Shown piece by piece: positions 8,036 to 16,446 of a stretch of 64,000 nt of DNA. The position numbers and the translations under genes were made by a program. The notes under the pieces were generated by a model. The model was not told the origin of the DNA. It saw only the letters and a list, made by a program, of their open reading frames with translations, and did no database searches. Origin of the DNA: CAWDVB01 sp963824105. Lineage in GTDB: Bacteria; Actinomycetota; Actinomycetes; Propionibacteriales; Nocardioidaceae. Numbering within the stretch: position 1 is the first letter of the stretch; each line of letters opens with the position of its first letter. Location of the stretch: positions 1 to 64,000 of the forward strand of contig CAWGNN010000001.1 of NCBI GenBank assembly GCA_963824105.1. Reading direction: 5' to 3'.

Positions 8036-10651
8036 TCAGCTCTGGGTAGGCACCACGGTGGCCGTAGCCGTGATCTCGCTGGTCTCCGTGTCGGTGAAGG
8101 AGATCCGCCCTTGGATACCGAGCGAGGCGACCAGGTCCTCCTCGGCCTCCCGGATCAGCACCTGGGATGCTCCCGGAGCTGTGATCACGACATCGGTGAC
8201 CGGGGTGCGCATCGACACCTTCGCCTGCGACTTGACTCCACGGACGGCGGCCAGGACCGCGGCCACCGCGTCCACCATCGACAGGTCCGCGGCGGCGGCC
8301 GCCCCCAGATCCGGTGCCTGCGGCCATGCGGCCCGGTGGATCGAGCCTTCCTGCCACCACGACCACACCTCTTCGGTGACGTAGGGCAGGTACGGCGCGA
8401 GCAGGCGCAGCTGCACGCTCAGGGCGATCGCCAGGGTGGCCTTGGCCGAGTCGGCCACTGCCTCGCCACGGGCGCCGTAGGCGCGCTCCTTGACCAGCTC
8501 GAGGTAGTCGTCGCAGAACGACCAGAAGAACCGCTCGCTCACTTCCAACGCTGTCGTGTAGTCGTAGTGGACCAGCGCCTGGGTCGCCCGCTCGATCGTG
8601 TCGCCCAGGACGGCCAGCAGTGCACAGTCGATCGGCTCGGTGACGTGCGAGGGATGGGTATTGGTGGCCCCCACGCTGTCGAGCACGAAGCGCGACGCGT
8701 TGAGCACCTTCATCGCCAGCCGCCGCCCGACCTTCATCTGCTTCTCGTCGAACGGTGAGTCAACGCCGGGCCGCGCCATCGCCGCCCGCCAGCGGACCGC
8801 ATCGGCGCCGTAGCGGTTGAGGATCTCGTCAGGGACGACGGCGTTCCCCTTGGACTTGCTCATCTTCTTGCGGTCCGGATCGACGACGAACCCGGAGATC
8901 GCGGCGTGTGCCCACGGGATCAGCCCGTGCTCGTGGTGCGCGCGCACCACGGTGGCGAAGAGCCAGGTGCGGATGATCTCGTGCGCCTGAGGGCGCAGGT
9001 CCATCGGGAAGGTATGCGCGAAGAGCTCCGGGTCGCGCTCCCAGCCGCACACGATCTGCGGGGTCAGGGACGAGGTCGCCCAGGTGTCCATCACGTCGGG
9101 GTCCCCGACGAAGCCACCGGGCTTGCCGCGCAGGCCCTCGTCGTAGCCACGGGGGGCGTCGGTCGACGGGTCGACCGGCAACTCGGACTCGGCCGGAAGG
9201 ATCGGGTGGTCGTAGTCGGGCTCCCCGTCCTCGCTGAGGGGGTACCAGACCGGGAAGGGGATGCCGAAGAAGCGTTGCCGCGAGATCAGCCAGTCGCCGT
9301 TGAGGCCTGCCACCCAGTTGTCGTACCGGTGCCGCATGTGCTCGGGCACCCAGTCGATCTCGGCGCCGCGTGCGATCATCTCGTCTCGCAGCGCGGCGTC
9401 GCGGCCCCCGTTGCGGATGTACCACTGACGCGTCGACACGATCTCCAGCGGCTTGTCGCCCTTCTCGAAGAAGTTGGCCATCCGCTGCGTTGGGGTCGGA
9501 TCACCGTCGAGGTCCCCGCTCTCCCGGAGCAGCTCGACCATCGCCTCTCGAGCGCTGAAGGTGGTCTTCCCTGCCAGAGCCTCGTATGCCGTGCGCGCGG
9601 CCTCGGTCCCGCTCAGCCACTCGGGGGTGTCCCGGTGCAGCCGGCCGTCGCGGCCGATGACGGTGCGGACCGGCAGTTGGAGCTCGCGCCACCACTGCAC
9701 GTCGGTGAGGTCGCCGAAGGTGCAGCACATCGCGATACCGGCACCCTTGTCCGGCTCGGCCGCCTCGTGCGCGAGAACGGGGATCTCCACCCCGAAGACC
9801 GGTGAGGTCACCGAGGTGCCGAAGAGCGCCTTGTAGCGGTCGTCGTCGGGATGGGCGATGAGCGCGACCACGGCCGGGATGAGCTCCGGCCGGGTCGTCT
9901 CGATGTGGACCGGACTCCCGTCCGGGCGGTGGAAGGCAACCCGGTGGAAGAAGCCCGGGTAGTCGCGGGCCTCGAGCTCGGCCTGAGCGACCGCCGTCTG
10001 GAAGCTCACGTCCCACAGGGTGGGCGCCTCATGCATGTAGGCCTCGCCGCGCGCGACGTTCCGGAGGAAAGCCCGCTGCGAGGCGACCATCGACGCCTTG
10101 CCGATGGTCGTGTAGGTCTGGCTCCAGTCGACGCTCAGCCCGAGTTGCCGCCAGAGCGCCTCGAAGGTCTTCTCATCCTCCTCGACCAGGCGCTCGCACA
10201 GATCGACGAAGTTGGGTCGGCTGATCGGCACCTGGCGCTTGGGGTCGGGCTTCTCCGGCGGCTCGAACTCCGTGTCGTACGGCAAGGACGGATCGCATCG
10301 GACGCCGAAGTAGTTCTGGACCCGGCGCTCGGTGGGCAGGCCGTTGTCGTCCCACCCCATCGGGTAGTAGACCTCCTTGCCCCGCATGCGCTGGAAACGG
10401 GCGATGAGATCGGTGTGGGTGTAGGAGAAGACGTGCCCCACGTGCAGCGAGCCCGAGACCGTCGGCGGCGGAGTGTCGATCGAGTACACCTGCGAGCGTG
10501 GCTTGCTCCGATCGAACCGGTAGGTCTGCTGCTCCTCCCAGATCCGGGACCACTTCTCCTCGAGCCCCTCCAGAGCGGGCTTCTGGGGTACCCGTGTCGC
10601 AGCGGGGACGCCGTTGGCGGACTGGCTGCGATCAGGCTGGGTCTCGGTCAT
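8036..10651 (-). CDS. valS: valine--tRNA ligase
   Basis: A class Ia synthetase that charges tRNA-Val. The 871-residue product has HVGH at 70-73 in the Rossmann fold, the inserted CP1 editing domain, KMSKS at 596-600 and an anticodon-binding domain rich in Trp and helices. It lacks a long C-terminal coiled coil of the E. coli kind, matching the shorter actinobacterial form. ATG 10651 is chosen over the upstream frame start at 10711 because AGGA lies about 10 bases before it and homologous sequence begins only later. It diverges from folC across a 70-base region. No T-box or leader peptide was seen in that gap. Confidence 0.96.
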   Translation of the reverse strand: MTETQPDRSQSANGVPAATRVPQKPALEGLEEKWSRIWEEQQTYRFDRSKPRSQVYSIDTPPPTVSGSLHVGHVFSYTHTDLIARFQRMRGKEVYYPMGWDDNGLPTERRVQNYFGVRCDPSLPYDTEFEPPEKPDPKRQVPISRPNFVDLCERLVEEDEKTFEALWRQLGLSVDWSQTYTTIGKASMVASQRAFLRNVARGEAYMHEAPTLWDVSFQTAVAQAELEARDYPGFFHRVAFHRPDGSPVHIETTRPELIPAVVALIAHPDDDRYKALFGTSVTSPVFGVEIPVLAHEAAEPDKGAGIAMCCTFGDLTDVQWWRELQLPVRTVIGRDGRLHRDTPEWLSGTEAARTAYEALAGKTTFSAREAMVELLRESGDLDGDPTPTQRMANFFEKGDKPLEIVSTRQWYIRNGGRDAALRDEMIARGAEIDWVPEHMRHRYDNWVAGLNGDWLISRQRFFGIPFPVWYPLSEDGEPDYDHPILPAESELPVDPSTDAPRGYDEGLRGKPGGFVGDPDVMDTWATSSLTPQIVCGWERDPELFAHTFPMDLRPQAHEIIRTWLFATVVRAHHEHGLIPWAHAAISGFVVDPDRKKMSKSKGNAVVPDEILNRYGADAVRWRAAMARPGVDSPFDEKQMKVGRRLAMKVLNASRFVLDSVGATNTHPSHVTEPIDCALLAVLGDTIERATQALVHYDYTTALEVSERFFWSFCDDYLELVKERAYGARGEAVADSAKATLAIALSVQLRLLAPYLPYVTEEVWSWWQEGSIHRAAWPQAPDLGAAAAADLSMVDAVAAVLAAVRGVKSQAKVSMRTPVTDVVITAPGASQVLIREAEEDLVASLGIQGRISFTDTETSEITATATVVPTQS

Positions 10652-10721
10652 GGCAGGAAATCCTACTTGCGTCCGATCGGGCGGCGCTTCCGAGTTCGAC
10701 CCTGCATACACTCAGAGCAAG

Positions 10722-12083
10722 ATGACAAGAGATACCTCTACCCAGGACGATCCCTTCGGCTACCAAGAGGTCGAGGCGGCCCTCTTGGGACGTTGGCCCG
10801 AGACTCGGCTCGATCCCACGCTGTCTCGGATCGAGAGCCTGGTCGATCTCGCCGGTTCCCCCCACCAGGCGTACCGGGTCGTCCATCTGACCGGCACCAA
10901 CGGCAAGACGAGTACGTCGCGCATGGTGGACGCGCTCATCCGCGCCCACGGGCTGCGGACCGGCCGATTCACCAGCCCACACGTCGAGTCGATGACCGAG
11001 CGGATCACTATCGACGGTGAGCCCCTGAGCGAGGCTGCTTTCGTCGAGGCGTACCGGGACGTCATCTCGCTCGTCGACATCGTCGACGCCGACGGTGAAC
11101 ACCCCATGTCCTACTTCGAGATGATGGTGGCGATGGCCTTCGCGGCTTTCGCCGACGCACCAGTGGACGTCGCGGTGGTCGAGGTCGGCATGGGTGGGGC
11201 CTGGGATGCCACCAACGTCGTCGACGCAGACGTCGCCGTGATCACTCCGATAGCGGTGGACCACGTTCAGTTCCTCGGAGAGCGATCCGAGGAGATCGCG
11301 GTCGAGAAGGCCGGGATCATCAAGGCCGGCTCGATCGTCGTCGTCGCCGAGCAGACCGAGTCGGTCATGGCGATCCTGGCCGAACGGGCCCGCCAGGTCG
11401 GGGCCACCCTCCTGCGCGAAGGGATCGACTTCGGCGTTGCTCACCGGGCTCCCGCCGTCGGCGGTCAGATGGTGAGCCTTCAGGGACTCCACGGCGTCTA
11501 CGTCGATGTGTTCCTCCCGCTCTACGGCGCGCATCAGGCCCAGAACGCAGCCCTCGCGCTTGCCGCCACCGAGGCGTTGCTGGCCGATGAGGCTTTGGAG
11601 GGCTCGCTGGTGGAGGAGGCGTTCGGCTCGATCACTTCCCCCGGGCGCCTGGAGGTGGTCCGTCGCGGCCCGGTCGTCCTGCTCGACGCCGCCCACAACC
11701 CTCACGGCATGACCGCGACGGTGGAGGCGATCGCGGAGGCGTTCACGTTCGATCCCCTGATCGGTGTGGTCGGGGTGATGAAGGACAAGGACGTTGAAGG
11801 CATCCTCGCTGTGCTCGAACCGGAGTTGGCCACGATCGTCTGCACCCAGAACTCCACCCCAAGGGCGATGCCGGCCGAGGAGCTCGGCAAGGTCGCCGAG
11901 GAAATCTTCGGCGAGCATCGGGTGCGCGTGGTGCCGAGACTCGATGAGGCGATCTCGACCGGGGTCGAGTTGGCCGAGACCGGCGGCGCGCTCGGTGAGT
12001 CGATCGGCAGCGGCGGGCTGCTCATCACCGGCTCGGTCGTGACCGTGGGCCAGGCCCGGACCCTCCTCGGGGGACCGCGTTGA
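10722..12083 (+). CDS. folC: bifunctional folylpolyglutamate synthase/dihydrofolate synthase
   Basis: Adds glutamate to dihydropteroate and to folates. The 453-residue product shows the Mur-ligase-type ATP loop GTNGKTS at 58-64, the FTSPH folate loop near residue 87, and LLDAAHNPHG at the start of the C-terminal domain. The start ATG 10722 follows a TACACT -10 (10707-10712) by nine bases, so the leader is very short; the longer frame from 10614 runs into the divergent valS coding region and is not used. The stop overlaps the next gene's start. Confidence 0.93.
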   Translation: MTRDTSTQDDPFGYQEVEAALLGRWPETRLDPTLSRIESLVDLAGSPHQAYRVVHLTGTNGKTSTSRMVDALIRAHGLRTGRFTSPHVESMTERITIDGEPLSEAAFVEAYRDVISLVDIVDADGEHPMSYFEMMVAMAFAAFADAPVDVAVVEVGMGGAWDATNVVDADVAVITPIAVDHVQFLGERSEEIAVEKAGIIKAGSIVVVAEQTESVMAILAERARQVGATLLREGIDFGVAHRAPAVGGQMVSLQGLHGVYVDVFLPLYGAHQAQNAALALAATEALLADEALEGSLVEEAFGSITSPGRLEVVRRGPVVLLDAAHNPHGMTATVEAIAEAFTFDPLIGVVGVMKDKDVEGILAVLEPELATIVCTQNSTPRAMPAEELGKVAEEIFGEHRVRVVPRLDEAISTGVELAETGGALGESIGSGGLLITGSVVTVGQARTLLGGPR

Positions 12084-12424
12084 GGTCGATGCGTCGGTCA
12101 CTCTGCGCAGCCATGATCAGCCTCGAGGCCGTCGTCCTGCTGTTGACCATCCCCGTGCTGATCTCCTTGAACGGGGTGGATGCCACCACGGCCACCACCG
12201 CGGGCCTGGGGCTGGCGTTCGCCTGTTTCCTGACCGCCGCGATGCTCCGCATGGACTGGGCCTACTACCTCGGCCACGTGATCCAGGTGGCAGCGATCGG
12301 GCTGGGCTTCCTGATCCCCACCATGTTCGTCCTCGGTGTGATCTTCGCAGCGTTGTGGGTGGGCGCCATCATCCTCGGTGGGCGCATCGATGCTGCCCAG
12401 CGGGCCGCGGCGAGTGACCACTAG
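12080..12424 (+). CDS. small membrane protein, DUF4233-like
   Basis: A 114-residue integral membrane protein with about four helices (roughly 10-30, 40-57, 62-82, 84-102). Proteins of this kind follow folC and precede ndk in many actinobacteria and fit DUF4233; function is unknown. TTG 12080 overlaps the folC stop (TTGA); ATG 12089, nine bases on, is equally possible and has GAGG close before it. The position between folC and ndk is the strongest evidence that it is a real conserved gene. Confidence 0.8.
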   Translation: MRSMRRSLCAAMISLEAVVLLLTIPVLISLNGVDATTATTAGLGLAFACFLTAAMLRMDWAYYLGHVIQVAAIGLGFLIPTMFVLGVIFAALWVGAIILGGRIDAAQRAAASDH

Positions 12425-12434
12425 GCTTCCTTGC

Positions 12435-12842
12435 ATGTCTGAGCGCACCCTTGTCCTGATCAAGCCCGACGCCGTACGTCGCGGACTGGTGGGGGAGGTG
12501 CTTGGCCGCTACGAGGCCAAGGGGCTGGCCATTGTCGCGATGAAGATGCTCACCATCTCCGCGGAGATGGCCGACATGCACTATGCCGAGCATGTGGAGC
12601 GCGACTTCTACCCGCCGTTGCGGGAGTTCGTGACCAGCGGGCCGATGGTGGCCCTGGTCCTCGAAGGTGACGCCGCGATCGACGTGGTCCGCTTGCTCAA
12701 CGGCGCCACTGACGGGCGCAAGGCCGATCCCGGGACGATTCGAGGTGATCTCTCGCTGTCCAACCGGGAGAATCTCGTGCACGGGTCCGATTCCGTGGAG
12801 TCCGCGCAGCGCGAGATCGGGCTCTGGTTCCCCGACCTCTGA
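12435..12842 (+). CDS. ndk: nucleoside-diphosphate kinase
   Basis: Transfers the gamma phosphate between nucleoside triphosphates and diphosphates through a phosphohistidine. The 135-residue product has the standard length and the active-site His116 in NLVHGSDS, plus Lys10 in LIKPDAV. ATG 12435 lies 7 bases after TAGGCT (12422-12427), so the message is probably leaderless; the frame extension back to 12378 lies in the previous gene. A long hairpin follows the stop. Confidence 0.97.
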   Translation: MSERTLVLIKPDAVRRGLVGEVLGRYEAKGLAIVAMKMLTISAEMADMHYAEHVERDFYPPLREFVTSGPMVALVLEGDAAIDVVRLLNGATDGRKADPGTIRGDLSLSNRENLVHGSDSVESAQREIGLWFPDL

Positions 12843-12885
12843 GGCGACGGTCCGCGGTGGTCTCGCGCCGGACAGGTGTCGCCTC
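12841..12885 (+). terminator. hairpin after ndk
   Basis: GAGGCGAC (12841-12848) pairs perfectly with GTCGCCTC (12878-12885), with an inner GTCCG/CGGAC stem. It starts at the ndk stop codon. There is no U tract, so it may be a weak or factor-assisted terminator. Confidence 0.45.
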
Positions 12886-12935
12886 GGCCTTGCGTCACCG
12901 CAGCACCGGGGGGACCCTGGGGTGGGGTGATCGAC

Positions 12936-13496
12936 ATGGATATGCGTGAGCTGTACCGGGGCTGTGTCGGCTTCTGGTCCGAGCAGGTCAGCCGGGTCGA
13001 CGATTCCAGCTGGAGTCTCCCGACACCATGCGCGGACTGGGACGTTCGGACGCTGATCAACCATCTGGTCGGTGAGGAGCGCTGGTCGCGCCCGCTCCTG
13101 GAGGGCAAGACCATCGCCGAGGTGGGGGACGCCTTTGCCGGCGACGTCCTCGGGGCGGAGCCGCTCAAGACCGCGCTGGAGGCTGAGTACGACTCGGTGT
13201 TGGCGGTCGACGCGCTGTTCCCCGGTATCACGACCGTGCACCTGTCCTACGGCGACGAGAAGGCCGAGAACTATCTGTGGCAGTTGACTTCAGATCACCT
13301 GATCCACGCCTGGGATCTGGGCACCGCGCTGGGCCGATCCGTCGAGATGCCGCACAGCGCGGTCGAGGCCGTGGCCGACTGGTTCGCCGAGTGGGAGCCG
13401 CGCTATCGGGAGGCCGGGCTGATCGCGGAGCGAGCGGCGAGCGACGGGACGCCGCAGGGGGACCTGCTGGCCGCCTTCGGCCGGGCGACCGGCTGA
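12936..13496 (+). CDS. TIGR03086/DinB-like metal-binding protein
   Basis: A 186-residue four-helix-bundle protein of the maleylpyruvate isomerase/DinB superfamily. The N-terminal half shows the family pattern LYRGCVGFW, then TPCADWDVRTLINHLVGE, and the middle shows SDHLIHAWDLG; these histidines would hold a divalent metal. Family members of this TIGR03086 group often have unknown roles, some linked to thiol (mycothiol) chemistry. ATG 12936 follows a GGTGGGG stretch by about 8 bases; GTG 12927 and ATG 12942 are alternatives. It stands alone between ndk and the radical-SAM gene. Confidence 0.75.
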   Translation: MDMRELYRGCVGFWSEQVSRVDDSSWSLPTPCADWDVRTLINHLVGEERWSRPLLEGKTIAEVGDAFAGDVLGAEPLKTALEAEYDSVLAVDALFPGITTVHLSYGDEKAENYLWQLTSDHLIHAWDLGTALGRSVEMPHSAVEAVADWFAEWEPRYREAGLIAERAASDGTPQGDLLAAFGRATG

Positions 13497-13562
13497 GTTC
13501 GAGATTCGCCGGGTCCACGACGTACGCTGGGGCGTTCCCCCAGCCCCTCCAGGAGGTTGCGC

Positions 13563-15533
13563 ATGCCCGCCGAGCACGCCGAGTCGGTGTTCTCGCGCCT
13601 CGAGCCGCTCCTGCCGACGGTGCAGAAGCCGATCCAGTACGTGGGCGGCGAGCTGAACTCCACCACCAAGGAGTGGGGTGACGCGGACGTCCGGTGGGCG
13701 CTGATGTACCCCGACGCCTACGAGGTCGGACTGCCCAATCAGGGCGTGGCGATCCTCTACGAGATCCTCAACGAGCGGGACTGGATCCTTGCCGAGCGGA
13801 CCTACGCCGTCTGGCCCGACATGGAGCGAGTCATGCGGGCCGGGGACTCCGACGGGCCGATTCCGCAGTTCACCGTCGACGGCCACCGCCCCGTCCGGGC
13901 CTTCGACGTCTTCGGAGTCTCCTTCTCGACCGAGCTCGGCTACACCAATCTGCTGACCGCGCTCGACCTCGCGGGCATACCGATCCGGGCGCTCGACCGT
14001 GGCGAGGAGGACCCCATCGTCCTCGCCGGTGGTCACGCGGCGTTCAACCCCGAGCCGATCGCGGACTTCATCGACGCAGCGGTACTCGGCGACGGCGAAG
14101 AGGTCGTTCTCGCGATCTCGGAGGTGATCCGCGAGTGGAAGTCCGAGGGTCGCCCTGCCGGCCCCGGACGCACCCCGCGTGAGGAGCTCTTGCACCGCCT
14201 GGCCGTCTCCGGCGGCGTCTACGTGCCCGGGTTCTACGACGTGGAGTACCTCGACGACGGGCGGATCCGAAGGGTCCTGCCGAACCTCTCCGACATCCCC
14301 TGGCGGGTGGCGAAACACACCCTGATGGATCTCGACGCCTGGCCCTATCCGCGCAAGCCGCTGGTGCCGCTGGCCGAGACCGTGCACGAGCGCTACTCGG
14401 TGGAGATCTTCCGCGGATGCACCCGGGGGTGCCGCTTCTGCCAGGCCGGGATGATCACCCGCCCTGTGCGGGAGCGCTCGATCACCACGGTCGGCGAAAT
14501 GGTCGAGAACGGCATCCGCAAGTCCGGTTTCGAGGAGGTCGGACTGCTCAGCCTGTCCAGCGCCGACCACAGCGAGATCGGAGAGATCGCCGTGGGGCTC
14601 GCCGACCGCTACGAGGGCACCAACGTGTCGCTCTCGCTGCCGTCGACGCGGGTGGACGCCTTCAACGTCACCTTGGCCAACGAGTTCTCGCGGAACGGGC
14701 GCCGCTCCGGCCTCACTTTCGCTCCAGAGGGCGGGTCCGAGCGGATGCGCAAGGTGATCAACAAGATGGTCAACGAGGAGGACCTGATCCGGACGGTGGC
14801 CACGGCCTACTCGCACGGTTGGCGCCAGGTCAAGCTCTACTTCATGTGCGGGCTGCCCACCGAGACCGACGAGGACGTGCTCGCGATCGCCGATCTGGCC
14901 AAGAAGGTCATCGCCACGGGCCGGGAGGTCTCTGGGCGCAACGACATCCGCTGCACGGTGTCGATCGGCGGGTTCGTTCCCAAGCCGCACACGCCCTTCC
15001 AGTGGGCCGCGCAGCTGGACTGGGAGACCACCGACGCGCGGCTGGTCAAGCTCCGCGAGGCGGTGCGGGCGGACAAGCGGTTCGGCCGCGCGATCGGCTT
15101 CCGGTACCACGACGGAAGGCCCGGAATCATCGAGGGTCTCCTCTCTCGCGGCGACCGCCGAGTCGGGCGGATCATCGAGGAGGCCTGGCGGGACGGTGGC
15201 CGCTTCGACGGATGGAGCGAGCACTTCTCCTTCGAACGCTGGGAGGAAGCGAGCCGCCGCGCTCTCGTCGATGAGCCCGTGGACCTGGACTGGTACACCA
15301 CGAGGGAGCGCTCCGCCACGGAGGTCCTGCCGTGGGACCACCTCGACTCGGGCCTGGACCGCGAGTGGCTCTGGGAAGACTGGCAAGACGCCATCGACCC
15401 CGCGGGGAACGAAGTGGAGGACTGCCGCTGGTCGCCCTGCTACGACTGCGGGGTCTGCCCGCAGATGAACACCGAGATCCAGATCGGACCCACCGGAGCG
15501 GCCCTCCTGCCGCTCACCGTGGCCGAATCATGA
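13563..15533 (+). CDS. TIGR03960-type radical SAM protein
   Basis: A 656-residue radical-SAM enzyme with the iron-sulfur triad Cys286, Cys290, Cys293 in CTRGCRFC. The N-terminal 200 residues resemble a B12-binding-like Rossmann region of the type found in this family (DVFGVSFSTELGYTN). ATG 13563 has a perfect AGGAGG six bases before it; the TTG at 13557 touches that site and is not used. Its stop overlaps the next gene (ATGA). The pair radical SAM plus DUF2344 followed by RNase E/G is conserved in many bacteria. A role in tRNA or rRNA modification is often suspected but the reaction is not known to me. Confidence 0.87.
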   Translation: MPAEHAESVFSRLEPLLPTVQKPIQYVGGELNSTTKEWGDADVRWALMYPDAYEVGLPNQGVAILYEILNERDWILAERTYAVWPDMERVMRAGDSDGPIPQFTVDGHRPVRAFDVFGVSFSTELGYTNLLTALDLAGIPIRALDRGEEDPIVLAGGHAAFNPEPIADFIDAAVLGDGEEVVLAISEVIREWKSEGRPAGPGRTPREELLHRLAVSGGVYVPGFYDVEYLDDGRIRRVLPNLSDIPWRVAKHTLMDLDAWPYPRKPLVPLAETVHERYSVEIFRGCTRGCRFCQAGMITRPVRERSITTVGEMVENGIRKSGFEEVGLLSLSSADHSEIGEIAVGLADRYEGTNVSLSLPSTRVDAFNVTLANEFSRNGRRSGLTFAPEGGSERMRKVINKMVNEEDLIRTVATAYSHGWRQVKLYFMCGLPTETDEDVLAIADLAKKVIATGREVSGRNDIRCTVSIGGFVPKPHTPFQWAAQLDWETTDARLVKLREAVRADKRFGRAIGFRYHDGRPGIIEGLLSRGDRRVGRIIEEAWRDGGRFDGWSEHFSFERWEEASRRALVDEPVDLDWYTTRERSATEVLPWDHLDSGLDREWLWEDWQDAIDPAGNEVEDCRWSPCYDCGVCPQMNTEIQIGPTGAALLPLTVAES

Positions 15534-16267
15534 CCCGCGAGCAGCCCGCGCAACAGGCGCCTCCGGTGCAACGGCTGCGGGTTCACTATGCCAAGCGCGG
15601 GCGGATGCGCTTCACCAGTCACCGGGACTTCTCGCGTGCCTTCGAGCGCGCCCTGGTCCGGGCCTCGATCCCCATGGCGTACTCCTCGGGCTTCAACCCG
15701 CATCCTCGGGTCTCGTATGCCGGCGCCTCGCCGACCGGTTCGGCCAGCGAAGCCGAGTACCTCGAGATCGGGCTCTCCCAGGAGCGGGATCCGCAGATCG
15801 TTCACCGGGCGCTGGACGAGGCCCTGCCGGCCGGTCTCGACATCGTCGAGGTCGTCGTCTCCCACGGGGGCTCGCTCGGCGAACGGCTGGAGGCCAGTCA
15901 GTGGCGTGTGCGGCTCCCCGATGTCGCTCAGGAAGGGGCGGAGCCCGCAGTCCGGGCATTCCTTGCCGCCGACCAGGTGCTGGTCTCACGGATGACCAAG
16001 AAGGGGATGCGAGAATTCGACGCGCGCGGGGCCGTGGTGTCGCTGGCCGAAGTCGGGGATCCCCTCGGCAAGTGTGCGATACTCGACGTGGTCCTGCGGA
16101 TCGGCACCCCGGCCGTGAGACCCGACGACGTCCTCGCCGGACTCCGTGAGATCGGCGGGCTCTCAATCAGCCAAGTTGCTCTGTACCAAAGGCTGAGCCA
16201 GGGCCCCCTCGATGAGCGGACCGGCACGGTGGGTGACCCGTTGGCTCCGGACCGCGACTCGTCCTGA
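15530..16267 (+). CDS. radical-SAM-linked protein, DUF2344 (TIGR03936)
   Basis: A 245-residue cytoplasmic protein that overlaps the preceding radical-SAM gene by four bases. The start of the family is plain: RVHYAKRGRMRFTSHRDF, then FNPHPRVSYAGASPTG. In some bacteria this domain is fused to the C terminus of the radical-SAM enzyme, which implies a physical complex. The function is unresolved. ATG 15530 is preferred because the longer frame from 15332 lies inside the upstream gene. Confidence 0.87.
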   Translation: MTREQPAQQAPPVQRLRVHYAKRGRMRFTSHRDFSRAFERALVRASIPMAYSSGFNPHPRVSYAGASPTGSASEAEYLEIGLSQERDPQIVHRALDEALPAGLDIVEVVVSHGGSLGERLEASQWRVRLPDVAQEGAEPAVRAFLAADQVLVSRMTKKGMREFDARGAVVSLAEVGDPLGKCAILDVVLRIGTPAVRPDDVLAGLREIGGLSISQVALYQRLSQGPLDERTGTVGDPLAPDRDSS

Positions 16268-16446
16268 GGGTGACAGCCTCAGGGGGAAGACCGCGGTCGG
16301 TGTCACGTGAGCTCATGCGACAACCTGGAGGGCGGCCGCCGGTCGGCATTTCGCCGGCGTACCAGTGCAAGCTTCGCGTCGGCCCGTGGGCTGGCGACTG
16401 ACACGCATCCAGCAGGGTCTCGGCCCCTGGGTGAGGGAGAGATCGC